Shown here: in pieces, positions 8,661 through 17,006 of the stretch | Numbering within the stretch: position 1 is the stretch's first letter | Layout: every line of letters begins with the position of its first letter | IMG/VR virus record: IMGVR_UViG_3300009151_000071 | Coordinates: 1 to 64,000 of that record | Length of the DNA stretch: 64,000 nucleotides | DNA from: a virus | Direction: 5' to 3' (one strand) | Position numbers and translations under genes: made by a program | Notes under the pieces: model-generated | What the model saw: only the letters and a program-made list of their open reading frames with translations | Told to the model about the DNA's origin: nothing | Databases searched by the model: none

Positions 8661-8852
8661 TTATTTCTTTTTAGGAGTTGGTTTAGACGGTTTGTCGTCT
8701 GCAACCTTACCTGTAGATTCGGCCTTTTTATGCTTCTTGACTTTTTTAGTCTGAGTCGTGGATGGCTTCTTGTCTGCGGCGTATACAGGATTATTCCAAG
8801 ATAGGAATGAAACACCTGCTACAACGCATAATGCCCAAAATAGTTTTTTCAT
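8661..8852 (-). CDS. Small secreted Lys-rich protein
   Basis: 63 aa. The signal peptide is MKKLFWALCVVAGVSFLSW with a likely cut after VYA. The mature part is almost all Lys, Thr, Ser and Pro (TKKVKKHKK, KPTPKKK). It could bind anionic envelope polymers, but no family is known. A similar secreted Lys/Ala/Pro protein is at 53117-53329. The ATG has an AAGGAGACAG site upstream, and a terminator follows the gene. Confidence 0.7.
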   Translation of the reverse strand: MKKLFWALCVVAGVSFLSWNNPVYAADKKPSTTQTKKVKKHKKAESTGKVADDKPSKPTPKKK

Positions 8853-8872
8853 TTTACTGTCTCCTTAATGTA

Positions 8873-9403
8873 TTATAACATAGGTTGTGAAAACTGTGGC
8901 ACAACTTTTTGCCCAGAAGCATTAACAGATGGCGTTGACCCAAATGCTGGTGCTGGGCTACCAAAACTTGGTGCTGGTGTGAAACTACTTGCGCTGTTTC
9001 CGCCTAGTGGGGTATTTCCAAAACTTGGTGCTGGTGATGGGCTACCAAATCCACTGCTTTGTACTGGCGCTGGAGGTGTGTATGTTGTACCCACTTGTGC
9101 GCCACCGTTGTTAGCACCACTTAGTTTTTCTTGTGTGCGACCGTAGGCACTAACACCAATAATAGCACCCATGGCAATGTGGAATAACCCTGCGCCTTGT
9201 AGTGTAATTGGTTGCCACTGTACGTTTACAGCACCGTGACCTAGGGTTTGTACAATCGACCATAGGATCGGGAACATAACAAAGTCAAACATACACACTA
9301 CCATGTACATCCACCCCATCATTGGACGCCACTTTGAGTTCATCCAATCTTCTTTTTTCTTATCGCTGTCGCTCATTGCTGAGTACTCTTCTTTTGTTGG
9401 CAT
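8873..9403 (-). CDS. Holin-like membrane protein with Pro/Gly-rich tail
   Basis: 176 aa. Residues ~27-115 resemble the three-TM holin family (KWRPMMGWMYMVVC then two hydrophobic segments). The C-terminal third is a repeat of PAPSFG/GSPAP motifs, which is unusual for a holin. It is the last gene of a run with endolysin and spanin-like genes, supporting a role in timing lysis. The family match is by eye; a different inner-membrane protein is possible. Confidence 0.6.
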   Translation of the reverse strand: MPTKEEYSAMSDSDKKKEDWMNSKWRPMMGWMYMVVCMFDFVMFPILWSIVQTLGHGAVNVQWQPITLQGAGLFHIAMGAIIGVSAYGRTQEKLSGANNGGAQVGTTYTPPAPVQSSGFGSPSPAPSFGNTPLGGNSASSFTPAPSFGSPAPAFGSTPSVNASGQKVVPQFSQPML

Positions 9404-9430
9404 TTCTAGCTCCTTTAAATCTTATTATTT

Positions 9431-9688
9431 TTATGCCCAAGCGGCTATAGTTATCAGGCCGTTGATACATGTGTTTAGTGTTTCTTTAAATCGTAATTGA
9501 CTCATATCTTCTAAGATAATTAGTTGACTTTGTGCATCACGCATAATTTCAGCTAAGTCTTCTTTTGATAATTGCCCTGCCTTAGCCTGTTCAACAATTT
9601 GATTAATATCATTGGCAAACTTACTAAATGTTGGATCACCTGAATTAGCCATAGCGGCCAGTTGTCCTTGTATTTCGTCTAGATTCAT
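9431..9688 (-). CDS. Hypothetical helical protein in lysis cluster
   Basis: 85 aa, helical, no membrane segment until a weak hydrophobic C-terminus (INGLITIAAWA). It overlaps the upstream lipoprotein gene by 4 bp. Function unknown; it may modulate lysis given its position. Confidence 0.6.
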   Translation of the reverse strand: MNLDEIQGQLAAMANSGDPTFSKFANDINQIVEQAKAGQLSKEDLAEIMRDAQSQLIILEDMSQLRFKETLNTCINGLITIAAWA

Positions 9689-10089
9689 CTTGGTCTTTTT
9701 CCTAGTACGTGTTGTATTGTTTCTGCACTATGTTCAATGCTTTCAAGTTTTAATTTACAAAATAATGTTGGTACAGATGTGCCTTCTTTATAGCGTGTTC
9801 GTAATCCTTGTGCTATTTTATTTAATTCTTTACTAGCATTAACTCCGTTACTGTTAGTGGGAATCTGTTCTTCATAAAATTGAAACAATTGAGTCTTATC
9901 AGCAATTAGGATAGCATTAGCTTCGGCCATCATCTTGTTATCACATTGTTGTTTATAGATATAAGCATCAGTGCGAATTTCTGTAATAATACGATACTCG
10001 TTTGGATCAAACCCAGTCATCATATACGCATCATACACCGCACATCCATTCAATGATAATATGGCTAATAACACTATTAGTTTTTTCAT
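9685..10089 (-). CDS. Putative lipoprotein
   Basis: 134 aa with a lipoprotein signal (MKKLIVLLAILSLNGC, lipobox LNGC at 13-16). The mature part is helical and contains two further Cys. Its start overlaps the stop of the o-spanin-like gene (ATGA). It is a second lipoprotein in the lysis cluster, perhaps an accessory outer-membrane component. Confidence 0.7.
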   Translation of the reverse strand: MKKLIVLLAILSLNGCAVYDAYMMTGFDPNEYRIITEIRTDAYIYKQQCDNKMMAEANAILIADKTQLFQFYEEQIPTNSNGVNASKELNKIAQGLRTRYKEGTSVPTLFCKLKLESIEHSAETIQHVLGKRPR

Positions 10090-10388
10090 TTCTGTGCTTC
10101 CTCAAAAATGGTCTTTTGTACGTTGTACCATTGTTGCCATGCTTCTAACTTGTCCTTGAGGATATAATAAGATCCGTAGTTAGCATTAACGTTCTCTAAT
10201 AGATCCGTTAAAGTTTTCTTGTCTGCAGGTAAAGGAGCTAGGTCACTTACCGGCGCTTTTAGCTCTTCCGGGACTGCCGGCCAACGCATTTTTACTTGCG
10301 TTGTTGTAGAGCATCCAAGCATCATCAGACAACTTACACTCAGCGTTAATAATATCACGCTTCGCTTCAATGTCGCGATTGTTGGCAT
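10086..10388 (-). CDS. Rz1-like outer-membrane lipoprotein (o-spanin candidate)
   Basis: 100 aa. Signal peptide with lipobox MLGC (Cys ~26), then a Pro-rich segment (RWPAVPEELKAPVSDLAPLP) and a helical end. The first ~146 nt lie inside the upstream i-spanin-like gene in another frame, the classic nested Rz/Rz1 arrangement. Rz1 proteins anchor in the outer membrane and bind Rz across the periplasm to fuse membranes in the last step of lysis. Confidence 0.72.
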   Translation of the reverse strand: MPTIATLKRSVILLTLSVSCLMMLGCSTTTQVKMRWPAVPEELKAPVSDLAPLPADKKTLTDLLENVNANYGSYYILKDKLEAWQQWYNVQKTIFEEAQK

Positions 10389-10725
10389 CTGCTTTCTCCT
10401 TAATTATTTGAATTTCTGTTACAATTTTTTCTTTAATTACTGTATTAACTTTTGCCGATTTAGCTTCTGCGGCTTCTACCTTGGCGTTGGCTTCTTTGAT
10501 CTGTTCTTGCCAAATAGCACTAACACCTTCGCCACCATACATAAACACTCCGCCTAGTAACATAACAGCACCAAGTACTTTAACTAACATTCCGTAAGGT
10601 TTAAACTGTGGCCATGCAGTAATAAGTCCACTGAGATAATATAATGCTGTACCAGCACCTGCTATAGCTAACCAAGCCCAAGCGGGCATTAGTAATATAG
10701 CGTGTTCAATTAGCCATCCAAACAT
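10243..10725 (-). CDS. Inner-membrane coiled-coil protein (i-spanin candidate)
   Basis: 160 aa. Two hydrophobic segments (residues ~8-35 and ~45-65) are followed by a long Ala/Glu/Lys coiled-coil (IKEANAKVEAAEAKSAKVN and on). It starts on the stop of the endolysin gene, and the Rz1-like lipoprotein gene starts inside it. Typical Rz has one TM, so two TMs is a variation. Confidence 0.7.
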   Translation of the reverse strand: MFGWLIEHAILLMPAWAWLAIAGAGTALYYLSGLITAWPQFKPYGMLVKVLGAVMLLGGVFMYGGEGVSAIWQEQIKEANAKVEAAEAKSAKVNTVIKEKIVTEIQIIKEKADANNRDIEAKRDIINAECKLSDDAWMLYNNASKNALAGSPGRAKSAGK

Positions 10726-11363
10726 TACGCTACCCCAAATACTTGCAATGCGTGATGGTAATGTTTCTGTCGATCTTCTAATCCAATGGTTCCACCGTTA
10801 ATACGTTTAGTCATTGTTAAAATATCGCCGCTGTCTGCGTACTGGTTTAAGTTGTTGGCTTCCCAGAACCAAGCGGCCGATTGTACACAACCTTCAAAGG
10901 TCTGTAAGAACTCGGTTACTTGTTCCACTGGTGTCTCAATGCTTTCGGCAAACTTACTGTAGTTTTGCTTGCCAGTTAATTGAATAAGGCCGCGTCCGCA
11001 ATAACGGAAACCGTCACCTGATTCTTCTGGACCATTACCCATACGATTAGCATAAACACGATTGGCAATGGCTTCTTGCTTATTAGGTTTATTTGCGTAC
11101 TCTTCGGCTAAAGCATCTGTTGGGAAATACTTAGGAAATACCTTGCGTAGTGTTACTGCACGGTAGTTTAAATTTTCTTGGATGGCGTTAAATCCGCCAC
11201 TTTCGTGAGCGCACTGAGCCAAGAAAGCCGCGCAACGCTGTGGTGTGTCGATTTCGTAATCGGGCAGTATTGTACTCAATGCTTCAAACCAATGCTCAAC
11301 GTGAGCGTTTTGTGGAATGATTTGTTGTAACTGATCTTGTGTAAAATTAAATTGAAAGCCCAT
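10725..11363 (-). CDS. GH19-family endolysin
   Basis: 212 aa, single catalytic domain of glycoside hydrolase family 19 (chitinase/lysozyme type). Visible family features: FLAQCAHESGGF with the catalytic Glu at ~54, the Asn-rich NRMGNGPEESGDG loop, and the YCGRGLIQLTGKQNY block (~125-140). It cleaves the glycan backbone of host peptidoglycan. There is no signal peptide, so it should depend on the holin for release. Stop and start overlap the spanin-like gene downstream. Confidence 0.9.
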   Translation of the reverse strand: MGFQFNFTQDQLQQIIPQNAHVEHWFEALSTILPDYEIDTPQRCAAFLAQCAHESGGFNAIQENLNYRAVTLRKVFPKYFPTDALAEEYANKPNKQEAIANRVYANRMGNGPEESGDGFRYCGRGLIQLTGKQNYSKFAESIETPVEQVTEFLQTFEGCVQSAAWFWEANNLNQYADSGDILTMTKRINGGTIGLEDRQKHYHHALQVFGVA

Positions 11364-11375
11364 TTAGCTAACTCC

Positions 11376-12251
11376 TTACTTGATGTAAGTATTTAGCACT
11401 TTTTGGGTATTTAGATTGTTACAGATTAAATTATGGTTTTCAAGGAATAAAACCCAGGTTGATAGTTGTTCTTGAGTTAAATGTTTGTAGGCTCGTCTGT
11501 GTATACTTGCTGTTATAGTATGGTGCTGGTTTATAGCCTGTGTAAAAGTATCAAATTTGTCTACTTGCCAGTCAGCTAGATTGGCAACGCATATATAGAT
11601 GCGATCAACATTATAGATAGCATCTAAACAGCTATACTTCTTCAAGATAAAACCAGCATACAATACAAACTCTGTTACCAATGTTGGATTAATTTGTGCC
11701 TGTTGAAAGAACGTGATAAAGTCAGGAATGCCAGCAATCATTTCACGCACATCTTCGCTATGGAATACATAAGGAACACCACTAGGTCCTAATACCTGGT
11801 CTATACTAATACCATAGTAATTTTCTACAAATTGTCTTGCAGGTTCAAAATGTGGCGATAAGTGCATACGGCCCACATTAGGCCTACCTTGTGTGTCGAA
11901 TAATGCCGATTCTTGAGTATCTAAGGGTTTGATAAGCCACGTTTTAGCGTCAAATACTATGCTCCACTTAGTCTGAGACTGTGCGGCACACAATAACTTT
12001 AATAACTGTTGATCATCCCATCCATTATTGCCGGGAGTGAACTTGTATTCGCTACGCAGTTTAATTGATACACAGTTTGAGTATTTGCCCCACCAAGCAG
12101 GGTCAATTGAGTCCGCAACACTATCATCGTCGTTGACAACAACAACTATTTGGTCAACATCTTTGGGGTTTAGGTATTGATCAAAACTACGTGCTTGTAT
12201 TTCCAGGAGAGGCAATTCGTCCTGGAAAACAACAGTAATAAAGTCTAACAT
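11376..12251 (-). CDS. DUF6492-like glycosyltransferase
   Basis: 291 aa. The N-terminus (DFITVVFQDELPLLEIQARSF) with a later VVVNDDD and the block WSIVFDAKTWLIKPLD fits the DUF6492 group of GT-A-like proteins, where a D-x-K/D replaces the normal DxD. The probable function is sugar transfer to an unknown acceptor. It is unlike the glycosyltransferase at 3685-4551 in sequence. Confidence 0.65.
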   Translation of the reverse strand: MLDFITVVFQDELPLLEIQARSFDQYLNPKDVDQIVVVVNDDDSVADSIDPAWWGKYSNCVSIKLRSEYKFTPGNNGWDDQQLLKLLCAAQSQTKWSIVFDAKTWLIKPLDTQESALFDTQGRPNVGRMHLSPHFEPARQFVENYYGISIDQVLGPSGVPYVFHSEDVREMIAGIPDFITFFQQAQINPTLVTEFVLYAGFILKKYSCLDAIYNVDRIYICVANLADWQVDKFDTFTQAINQHHTITASIHRRAYKHLTQEQLSTWVLFLENHNLICNNLNTQKVLNTYIK

Positions 12252-12256
12252 TGGAA

Positions 12257-12805
12257 TTAACGAATAATGCCGGCCAAGCTACGTAAGCTCTCTGTATAAT
12301 CGTTTTTGGGAGCCTTGGTAGTAACATCAACACCCGCGGCAGTTTTTAGTTTGTCTAAGGATTCTTGACCATATGCTCGTTCGTAAGCGTCTGGAGTCAA
12401 CGGAATTAGTTTTTGTAATGCTTCTAAACTTAGTTGAGTTTCTTTGTGTGCTTTGTAATAGCGTACACGCCAATCTTCTGTTTCACCAGCAGTTAAATTC
12501 ATAAGGTCGTCCATTAACCTCATAATATTGTCAGCGGATTCCGGAGTACGATCTAGTTCAACAAATACAATATAGTCGCCGTCGTCCATTTCACCTGCGC
12601 TTACATCTGCGTCAATGACCCAATCGTAGCCCTTTTCAATAAAAGACACTAGATCGCCGGCTGGTTCTTTGTTGTCTACTTTGAAGCTAAGAACTATAAC
12701 ATCACAATCGTCGCCGAGTTTACTTTTAAATTCATCAACGTGTAACTCTGTGTGAATTAAACGTTTTAGATTGCCAGCTTCTAGGCCTTCAAATAAATTA
12801 GACAT
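12257..12805 (-). CDS. Hypothetical acidic protein
   Basis: 182 aa from the ATG at 12805, chosen because GAGGAAC is correctly spaced before it. It is acidic, with a central beta-rich domain (CDVIVLSFKVDNKEP; YIVFVELDRTPE) and a helical C-terminus ending RSLAGIIR. It overlaps its upstream neighbour by 8 bp. No known family. Confidence 0.65.
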   Translation of the reverse strand: MSNLFEGLEAGNLKRLIHTELHVDEFKSKLGDDCDVIVLSFKVDNKEPAGDLVSFIEKGYDWVIDADVSAGEMDDGDYIVFVELDRTPESADNIMRLMDDLMNLTAGETEDWRVRYYKAHKETQLSLEALQKLIPLTPDAYERAYGQESLDKLKTAAGVDVTTKAPKNDYTESLRSLAGIIR

Positions 12806-13352
12806 TTTGTTGTTCCTCAGGTCCACCTGCGTCTGTAGCCGTCATTTCGTTTCCTAGGTCAACAGCATCATTGTCGGCACCTGTTTCGTATGCAGTATCA
12901 ATGTCTTCCAGGTCAACTGTGCCTGATTCTAATTCTAGGGCACCTTGTTGGATGTCTTGCATTAGTTTCTTTGGCATAACAATTTCAACTAACCAGATGG
13001 GACTTTTAATCAGCTTAGGCACCTTGGTACCTGGCTTGTAGTCCATTGGGGTTTTAACTTTCATTGGATGTTCAAAGAAGTCTTTCTTAAAGCTAACATC
13101 ACAATCGTATTCTGATAAACGCTCTGCACCACGTGGGTCAGGCATCTTTTTGTAGGGCCACATAAATGTACATTTTATAAAGTACTTTTCGTATATAGGA
13201 CCTTCAACTAGCTCACCGTTTTTCCAGTTTGCAAAAGCGTATAAGTCAAGTTCATCTAATACACGCTCAAAGTCTAATAGACTGCTCACAGCGGAGTCAG
13301 TCATAAAGATCTCTTTTGTGTTGTCTAATAGGTCTCTGATATTTGCTGGCAT
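12798..13352 (-). CDS. Hypothetical protein
   Basis: 184 aa from ATG 13352. An upstream TTG start would lie across the late box and is unlikely. Contains a beta-rich core (YFIKCTFMWPYKKMPDPRG; IWLVEIVMPKKL) and a disordered acidic C-terminus. It forms a pair with the gene at 12257-12805; both are probably structural or assembly factors. Confidence 0.65.
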   Translation of the reverse strand: MPANIRDLLDNTKEIFMTDSAVSSLLDFERVLDELDLYAFANWKNGELVEGPIYEKYFIKCTFMWPYKKMPDPRGAERLSEYDCDVSFKKDFFEHPMKVKTPMDYKPGTKVPKLIKSPIWLVEIVMPKKLMQDIQQGALELESGTVDLEDIDTAYETGADNDAVDLGNEMTATDAGGPEEQQNV

Positions 13353-13360
13353 AGTATACT

Positions 13361-13368
13361 TATTTATC
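13361..13368 (-). promoter_or_regulatory. T4-like late promoter box GATAAATA, 8 bp before ATG
   Basis: Only AGTATACT separates the box from the ATG at 13352, leaving no room for a ribosome site. Confidence 0.6.
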
Positions 13369-13372
13369 AAGT

Positions 13373-14632
13373 TTACTCACTAGCCCGTGCATTGATTTTG
13401 ATTAATTTTTTGTTGATAACAGTAGGCACAGTCGACTTGGGTATGTAATCCCTATTCATTATTCTGGGATTTTGTGTAGTCAATTCGTCACCGATATAAT
13501 AGAATGGTGTAGTATTTGATGCCAAGCCCACCGGAATACCAAGTTGATACTGTAAATACTTTGGATCAATTTTATCTAGTAGTAGCTGTAGACCTGCTTG
13601 CCAAGCACCAAACAGCTGAGTTCCTTCTAAGTTAACATGGAACCAATGATCCATTTCGTTATAAAAACTGTTGGTTGGTTTTGCAGTCTGCCAAGTTTCT
13701 AAATCATAATCTGGGTAGATAATACTTTTAGAAATATGCTCGTATGCTGTGCGTTTTGCTGGGTCGTTGTTGGGCCAATAGGCCAAATGTTTTAGGTGCT
13801 GATTCTGTGGTATCTCAAACCAGGTTCTAATCATGTGTGCTTGTTTTAGCACCAGCTCGGGTAGGTCAGGAGTCCAATAGAATAACTCAGTTGTTATGTT
13901 ATTGTGGTCACCTATAACCGGATTGGGATGGTTTGCTTGCAGGTCAGTAAAATACAAATACCACTTGCCGTTGATGATAGTAAGTTTGGGTTTGTCAATT
14001 CCGTACAAAGCGCAGATCTTCTTGCCCGAGTCTGCTAACGCACGATGCTCGGCGGTACTAAAGTTATTGTGTTTAATTCCGTGCCCGGGTTGAAACCAAT
14101 CGCGAGTAGTAAACACCCACGATTCATCAGTCATATAGTTACTGTTTAATACATCATCAGAGTAGTCTTGTACTGTAGTTTTAACATTGGGAAAATTTGT
14201 GTTAATCCATTTAAACAGTGGCTCTGCGGCAAACTGACGTTCACTTAGAGTATTCTCTGGTTTGGTATTAAATGGATCGTTAGTTACGTCTTTGTCTAAC
14301 TGTTCAGGGTATCGGAATACAACTTCATCTAAGTGTATACCATTAAGTAGAAAACTAAAGATAGCAGTAGTTGAATCACCACCACCTGACGCTTCTATTC
14401 TAATCCAGTCATATTGTTCACGTAATTGTTGAGCACGTAAACGATACAGTTCTCTGATGTTTGTCTCGGGCTCTTGAGCCCAGGTACATTTGGCAAACTC
14501 AGCATTGTTAAAATGCCAAACTGGTTCCAGGCCTATTTCTGTTGCATGTATATAGGCCTGAGGTTTGGAATAAAATATTCGATCCCCAACTCGGTAATAA
14601 CCAAGTTTGGGGTTTTGCTCAATTCCGTGCAT
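13373..14632 (-). CDS. PP-loop ATPase family protein, paralog 1
   Basis: 419 aa from the ATG that overlaps the TAA of the TctC-like gene (TAATG). The PP-loop motif is IEASGGGDSTTAIFSF (~residues 82-97), the pyrophosphate-binding signature of asparagine-synthase/QueC-type ATP pyrophosphatases that adenylate a substrate. There is no glutaminase domain. The N-terminus NPKLGYYRVGDRIFYSK is shared with paralogs at 15737-16957 and 19528-20667. Substrate unknown. Pairing with a solute-binding protein gene occurs twice, pointing to a shared pathway. Confidence 0.8.
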   Translation of the reverse strand: MHGIEQNPKLGYYRVGDRIFYSKPQAYIHATEIGLEPVWHFNNAEFAKCTWAQEPETNIRELYRLRAQQLREQYDWIRIEASGGGDSTTAIFSFLLNGIHLDEVVFRYPEQLDKDVTNDPFNTKPENTLSERQFAAEPLFKWINTNFPNVKTTVQDYSDDVLNSNYMTDESWVFTTRDWFQPGHGIKHNNFSTAEHRALADSGKKICALYGIDKPKLTIINGKWYLYFTDLQANHPNPVIGDHNNITTELFYWTPDLPELVLKQAHMIRTWFEIPQNQHLKHLAYWPNNDPAKRTAYEHISKSIIYPDYDLETWQTAKPTNSFYNEMDHWFHVNLEGTQLFGAWQAGLQLLLDKIDPKYLQYQLGIPVGLASNTTPFYYIGDELTTQNPRIMNRDYIPKSTVPTVINKKLIKINARASE

Positions 14633-15540
14633 TATTTCAATGTAATTGTTGAAGTAATTTTCTTCCAACGAGAATTCTGTACATTAAACCAAGGCTGTAT
14701 TTGATCATCCGGCATTTGATTTAATGGTGAGCAATGATCGGTTTTGTATGCATCTCGCACAGATTGGCTGAGCCCAGCCTTAACAAAAATAGCACGTAGT
14801 TCCTTAAATTGTGAATCTGGCATAGTATTAGGAACTACTAAATGTGCTGGTGCATTCATATAAGTTAATGTTTTATCAAATCCTTGACTAATAAAGGTAG
14901 GCGCATTTAATACTGGGGTATCTCCAGTAACACCTAGCATATACAAACGACCGTGGGTTGAATCTTTAAGATACTGTTCACTATCGCCTACAAAATTTAC
15001 ACTAAAATCAATTTGTCCACTGAGTGCGCCAATTACAGCTTCGTTTGTACTCTTAAATGGCACAATAGTAATGTTAGGATATTTTTTTACAATCTCTGTA
15101 GCTACTAAGTGTGTAGTAATACCTAATCCACTTACACCAACTGTTAGTGGTCGATCTGTGGGAACTTCTTTAAAAGATTTATATTTATTAGATACCATTG
15201 CTAGCGGAGCATCGCACGATGGCATTAGTTCACGAAAATTTTCTACTTTATGACTTTCATTTGGAAAGAAATTTGGACGAATCCAAAATGCTGAGCTAGT
15301 TGCTAAAACTGTATTTGGGGTTTTTTCAACATACATTGATGCAATTGCCGCACCTGCACCCGGCTTAACATCAAAAATAAAATTATATTTTTTTTGAATT
15401 TTATTAGATTCGGCCGCTAGTGTTCTGTGAAAGTTGGCTGCGGCATCGGCGGCACTCCAACCATAATAAATTGTTACGTTTTGTTGTGCCTGAACCAGAC
15501 CGGCAAAGGCAAATAATAATACTGCTAATACTTTTTTCAT
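14632..15540 (-). CDS. TctC/Bug-family periplasmic solute-binding protein
   Basis: 302 aa. Signal peptide MKKVLAVLLFAFAGLVQAQ, then the Bug-type pattern: YGWSAADAAANFHRTLA, KPGAGAAIASMYV, VGVSGLGITTHLVATE, FKSTNEAVIGALSGQIDFSV. The family binds carboxylates for tripartite tricarboxylate transporters and is greatly expanded in Burkholderiales. No transporter membrane genes are seen, so it would have to use host TctAB or act alone. A consensus sigma70-like promoter with -10 TACAAT precedes it. Confidence 0.85.
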   Translation of the reverse strand: MKKVLAVLLFAFAGLVQAQQNVTIYYGWSAADAAANFHRTLAAESNKIQKKYNFIFDVKPGAGAAIASMYVEKTPNTVLATSSAFWIRPNFFPNESHKVENFRELMPSCDAPLAMVSNKYKSFKEVPTDRPLTVGVSGLGITTHLVATEIVKKYPNITIVPFKSTNEAVIGALSGQIDFSVNFVGDSEQYLKDSTHGRLYMLGVTGDTPVLNAPTFISQGFDKTLTYMNAPAHLVVPNTMPDSQFKELRAIFVKAGLSQSVRDAYKTDHCSPLNQMPDDQIQPWFNVQNSRWKKITSTITLK

Positions 15541-15563
15541 TAAAAATCTCCAATAGGTTGTTA

Positions 15564-15592
15564 ATTGTACGATGTATATCGTGTAGTGTCAA
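15564..15592 (-). promoter_or_regulatory. Sigma70-like promoter (TTGACA-17-TACAAT)
   Basis: Minus strand: perfect -35, 17-nt spacer, -10 TACAAT, upstream of the TctC-like gene at 15540. Confidence 0.75.
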
Positions 15593-15607
15593 ATAAATTT
15601 ATTGGCT

Positions 15608-15723
15608 TGGTAGCGAGTGCTACTTACGGGATAATGGCGTTATAGGCATAACATGCTAGTAAAAGGGTTTCACTACCCTAGGCGTCAATGTTTAAGTCCG
15701 ACGTCGGCTAATCCGGCGTTGCT
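15608..15723 (-). ncRNA. Candidate small hairpin RNA from a late promoter
   Basis: A stretch without a gene holding four inverted repeats: 15610-15623 (GTAGC/GCTAC), 15639-15652 (GTTAT/ATAAC), 15664-15679 (AGGGT/ACCCT) and 15698-15707 (CCGACGTCGG). It is more GC-rich than its surroundings and begins just after a GATAAATA box (15729-15736). It could be a small RNA or a complex 3' end of the upstream gene. Not matched to a known RNA class. Confidence 0.4.
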
Positions 15724-15728
15724 AAATT

Positions 15729-15736
15729 TATTTATC
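15729..15736 (-). promoter_or_regulatory. T4-like late promoter box GATAAATA
   Basis: It lies immediately after the stop of the gene at 15737 and points into the hairpin-rich intergenic region rather than directly at a CDS. Confidence 0.5.
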
Positions 15737-16957
15737 TTAGTCCCACTTGCGATCAGAAATTTCCATAGAATAATGCTTAGTTACAGTCGATTTAACAACA
15801 TCACCAATATAATAAAACGGACTAAGAAATCCAACAAAGCCGACTGCTCTGTTTACTTCCCAATTAAAATACTTACGATCAATGTTATTACCTACAAACT
15901 CTAAGCCAGCTTGCCAGCTACGATATAACTTGTGATCTTGAAACTTTTCATAAAACCAGTGATCCATTTCACTATAGAAATTGCTACCGGGCTTGTTGAC
16001 CTGAAATGTCATGGGATCGTAGTCAAGATAAATTAGCGGCTTGATTAAGTTTTCGTATGCGGTGCGCTGAGCTACCGAGTGATTGGGCCACCGTGCCAAC
16101 GATTGCAAATGTCTATTCTCTGGCAAGTTAAACCAGTTGCGTACCACATGTGCCTGCTTGATACCAATTTCAGGCAAATCTGGAGTCCAAAAGAAATACT
16201 CGTTGGTAATGTTATCATAATCTCCCACATCGGGATTGGCATAATTGGCCTGGAAATCAATAAAATACAAATACCAACGATCGTCTTTGATACATAACTT
16301 GGGCTTGTCAATGCCATATAACACACAAATACGTTTGCCTTTGTCGGCCAATATGCGCTGGTCAATTGTTTTATAGTTGGGAAACTTGGTAACATGCCCA
16401 GGTTGTAAAAACTCTTTGGCACTATATACCCACGATTCATCACGATCTTCATCTACCAACATATCTGCCGAGTAGTCGTGAATGGTAATTTTAGTCTTGG
16501 GGTAATTTGTTGTAATCCAGTTAAGCAAGGGGCGAGCGGCGTACTCGTACTCGCTAAGGGTATTTTCGCATTTGGTATCCATTGAGTTTAACGGAACAGT
16601 TTCACTGCCGCTTTTGGGATAGCGGAATATAATTTCATCTAGGTGTATGTTGTTGAGTAAAAAACTAAAGATAACAGTTGTGCTGTCGCCACCACCGCTT
16701 ACTTCTGCTCTGATATAGTCATAACAATCTCTCAGTTGTTGAGCTCTAAGTCGATATAAATCTCTAAGATTAGTCTCCGGCTCAACAAGCCAATCTTGTT
16801 GAGCATACACGTTGTTGTTAAAATCCCAGGTAGGGAATTGGTTGGTTTGAGTGCCAGCCATGAGAGCTTGTACTTTACTATAATAGACATCGTCGCCTAC
16901 CCGGTAGAAACCCAATTTGGGATTTTGTTCAATGGTAACGTGATTGAATTTTTGCAT
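15737..16957 (-). CDS. PP-loop ATPase family protein, paralog 2
   Basis: 406 aa. PP-loop motif AEVSGGGDSTTVIFSF near residue 85. The N-terminus NPKLGFYRVGDDVYYSK matches the other two paralogs, as do LRAQQLRDCYDYIRAE, ICVLYGIDKPKL and DHWFYEKF. This copy stands alone with its own near-perfect sigma70-like promoter (TTGACA-17-TATAAT), whose predicted +1 is the A of the ATG. Predicted to adenylate an unknown acid or base; a nucleobase or tRNA modification role is only one possibility. Confidence 0.8.
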   Translation of the reverse strand: MQKFNHVTIEQNPKLGFYRVGDDVYYSKVQALMAGTQTNQFPTWDFNNNVYAQQDWLVEPETNLRDLYRLRAQQLRDCYDYIRAEVSGGGDSTTVIFSFLLNNIHLDEIIFRYPKSGSETVPLNSMDTKCENTLSEYEYAARPLLNWITTNYPKTKITIHDYSADMLVDEDRDESWVYSAKEFLQPGHVTKFPNYKTIDQRILADKGKRICVLYGIDKPKLCIKDDRWYLYFIDFQANYANPDVGDYDNITNEYFFWTPDLPEIGIKQAHVVRNWFNLPENRHLQSLARWPNHSVAQRTAYENLIKPLIYLDYDPMTFQVNKPGSNFYSEMDHWFYEKFQDHKLYRSWQAGLEFVGNNIDRKYFNWEVNRAVGFVGFLSPFYYIGDVVKSTVTKHYSMEISDRKWD

Positions 16958-16964
16958 TGTTTAG

Positions 16965-16993
16965 ATTATAACAGATAGAACTAGTAGTGTCAA
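16965..16993 (-). promoter_or_regulatory. Consensus sigma70-like promoter (TTGACA-17-TATAAT), leaderless
   Basis: Both hexamers match the consensus. Seven bases separate the -10 from the ATG at 16957. The -35 overlaps a plus-strand late box at 16992-16999, so the two divergent promoters share DNA. Confidence 0.85.
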
Positions 16994-16999
16994 TAAATA
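16992..16999 (+). promoter_or_regulatory. T4-like late promoter box AATAAATA, 7 bp before ATG
   Basis: Plus-strand box seven bases before the ATG at 17007, overlapping the -35 of the divergent promoter. Confidence 0.55.
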
Positions 17000-17006
17000 T
17001 TTGATC

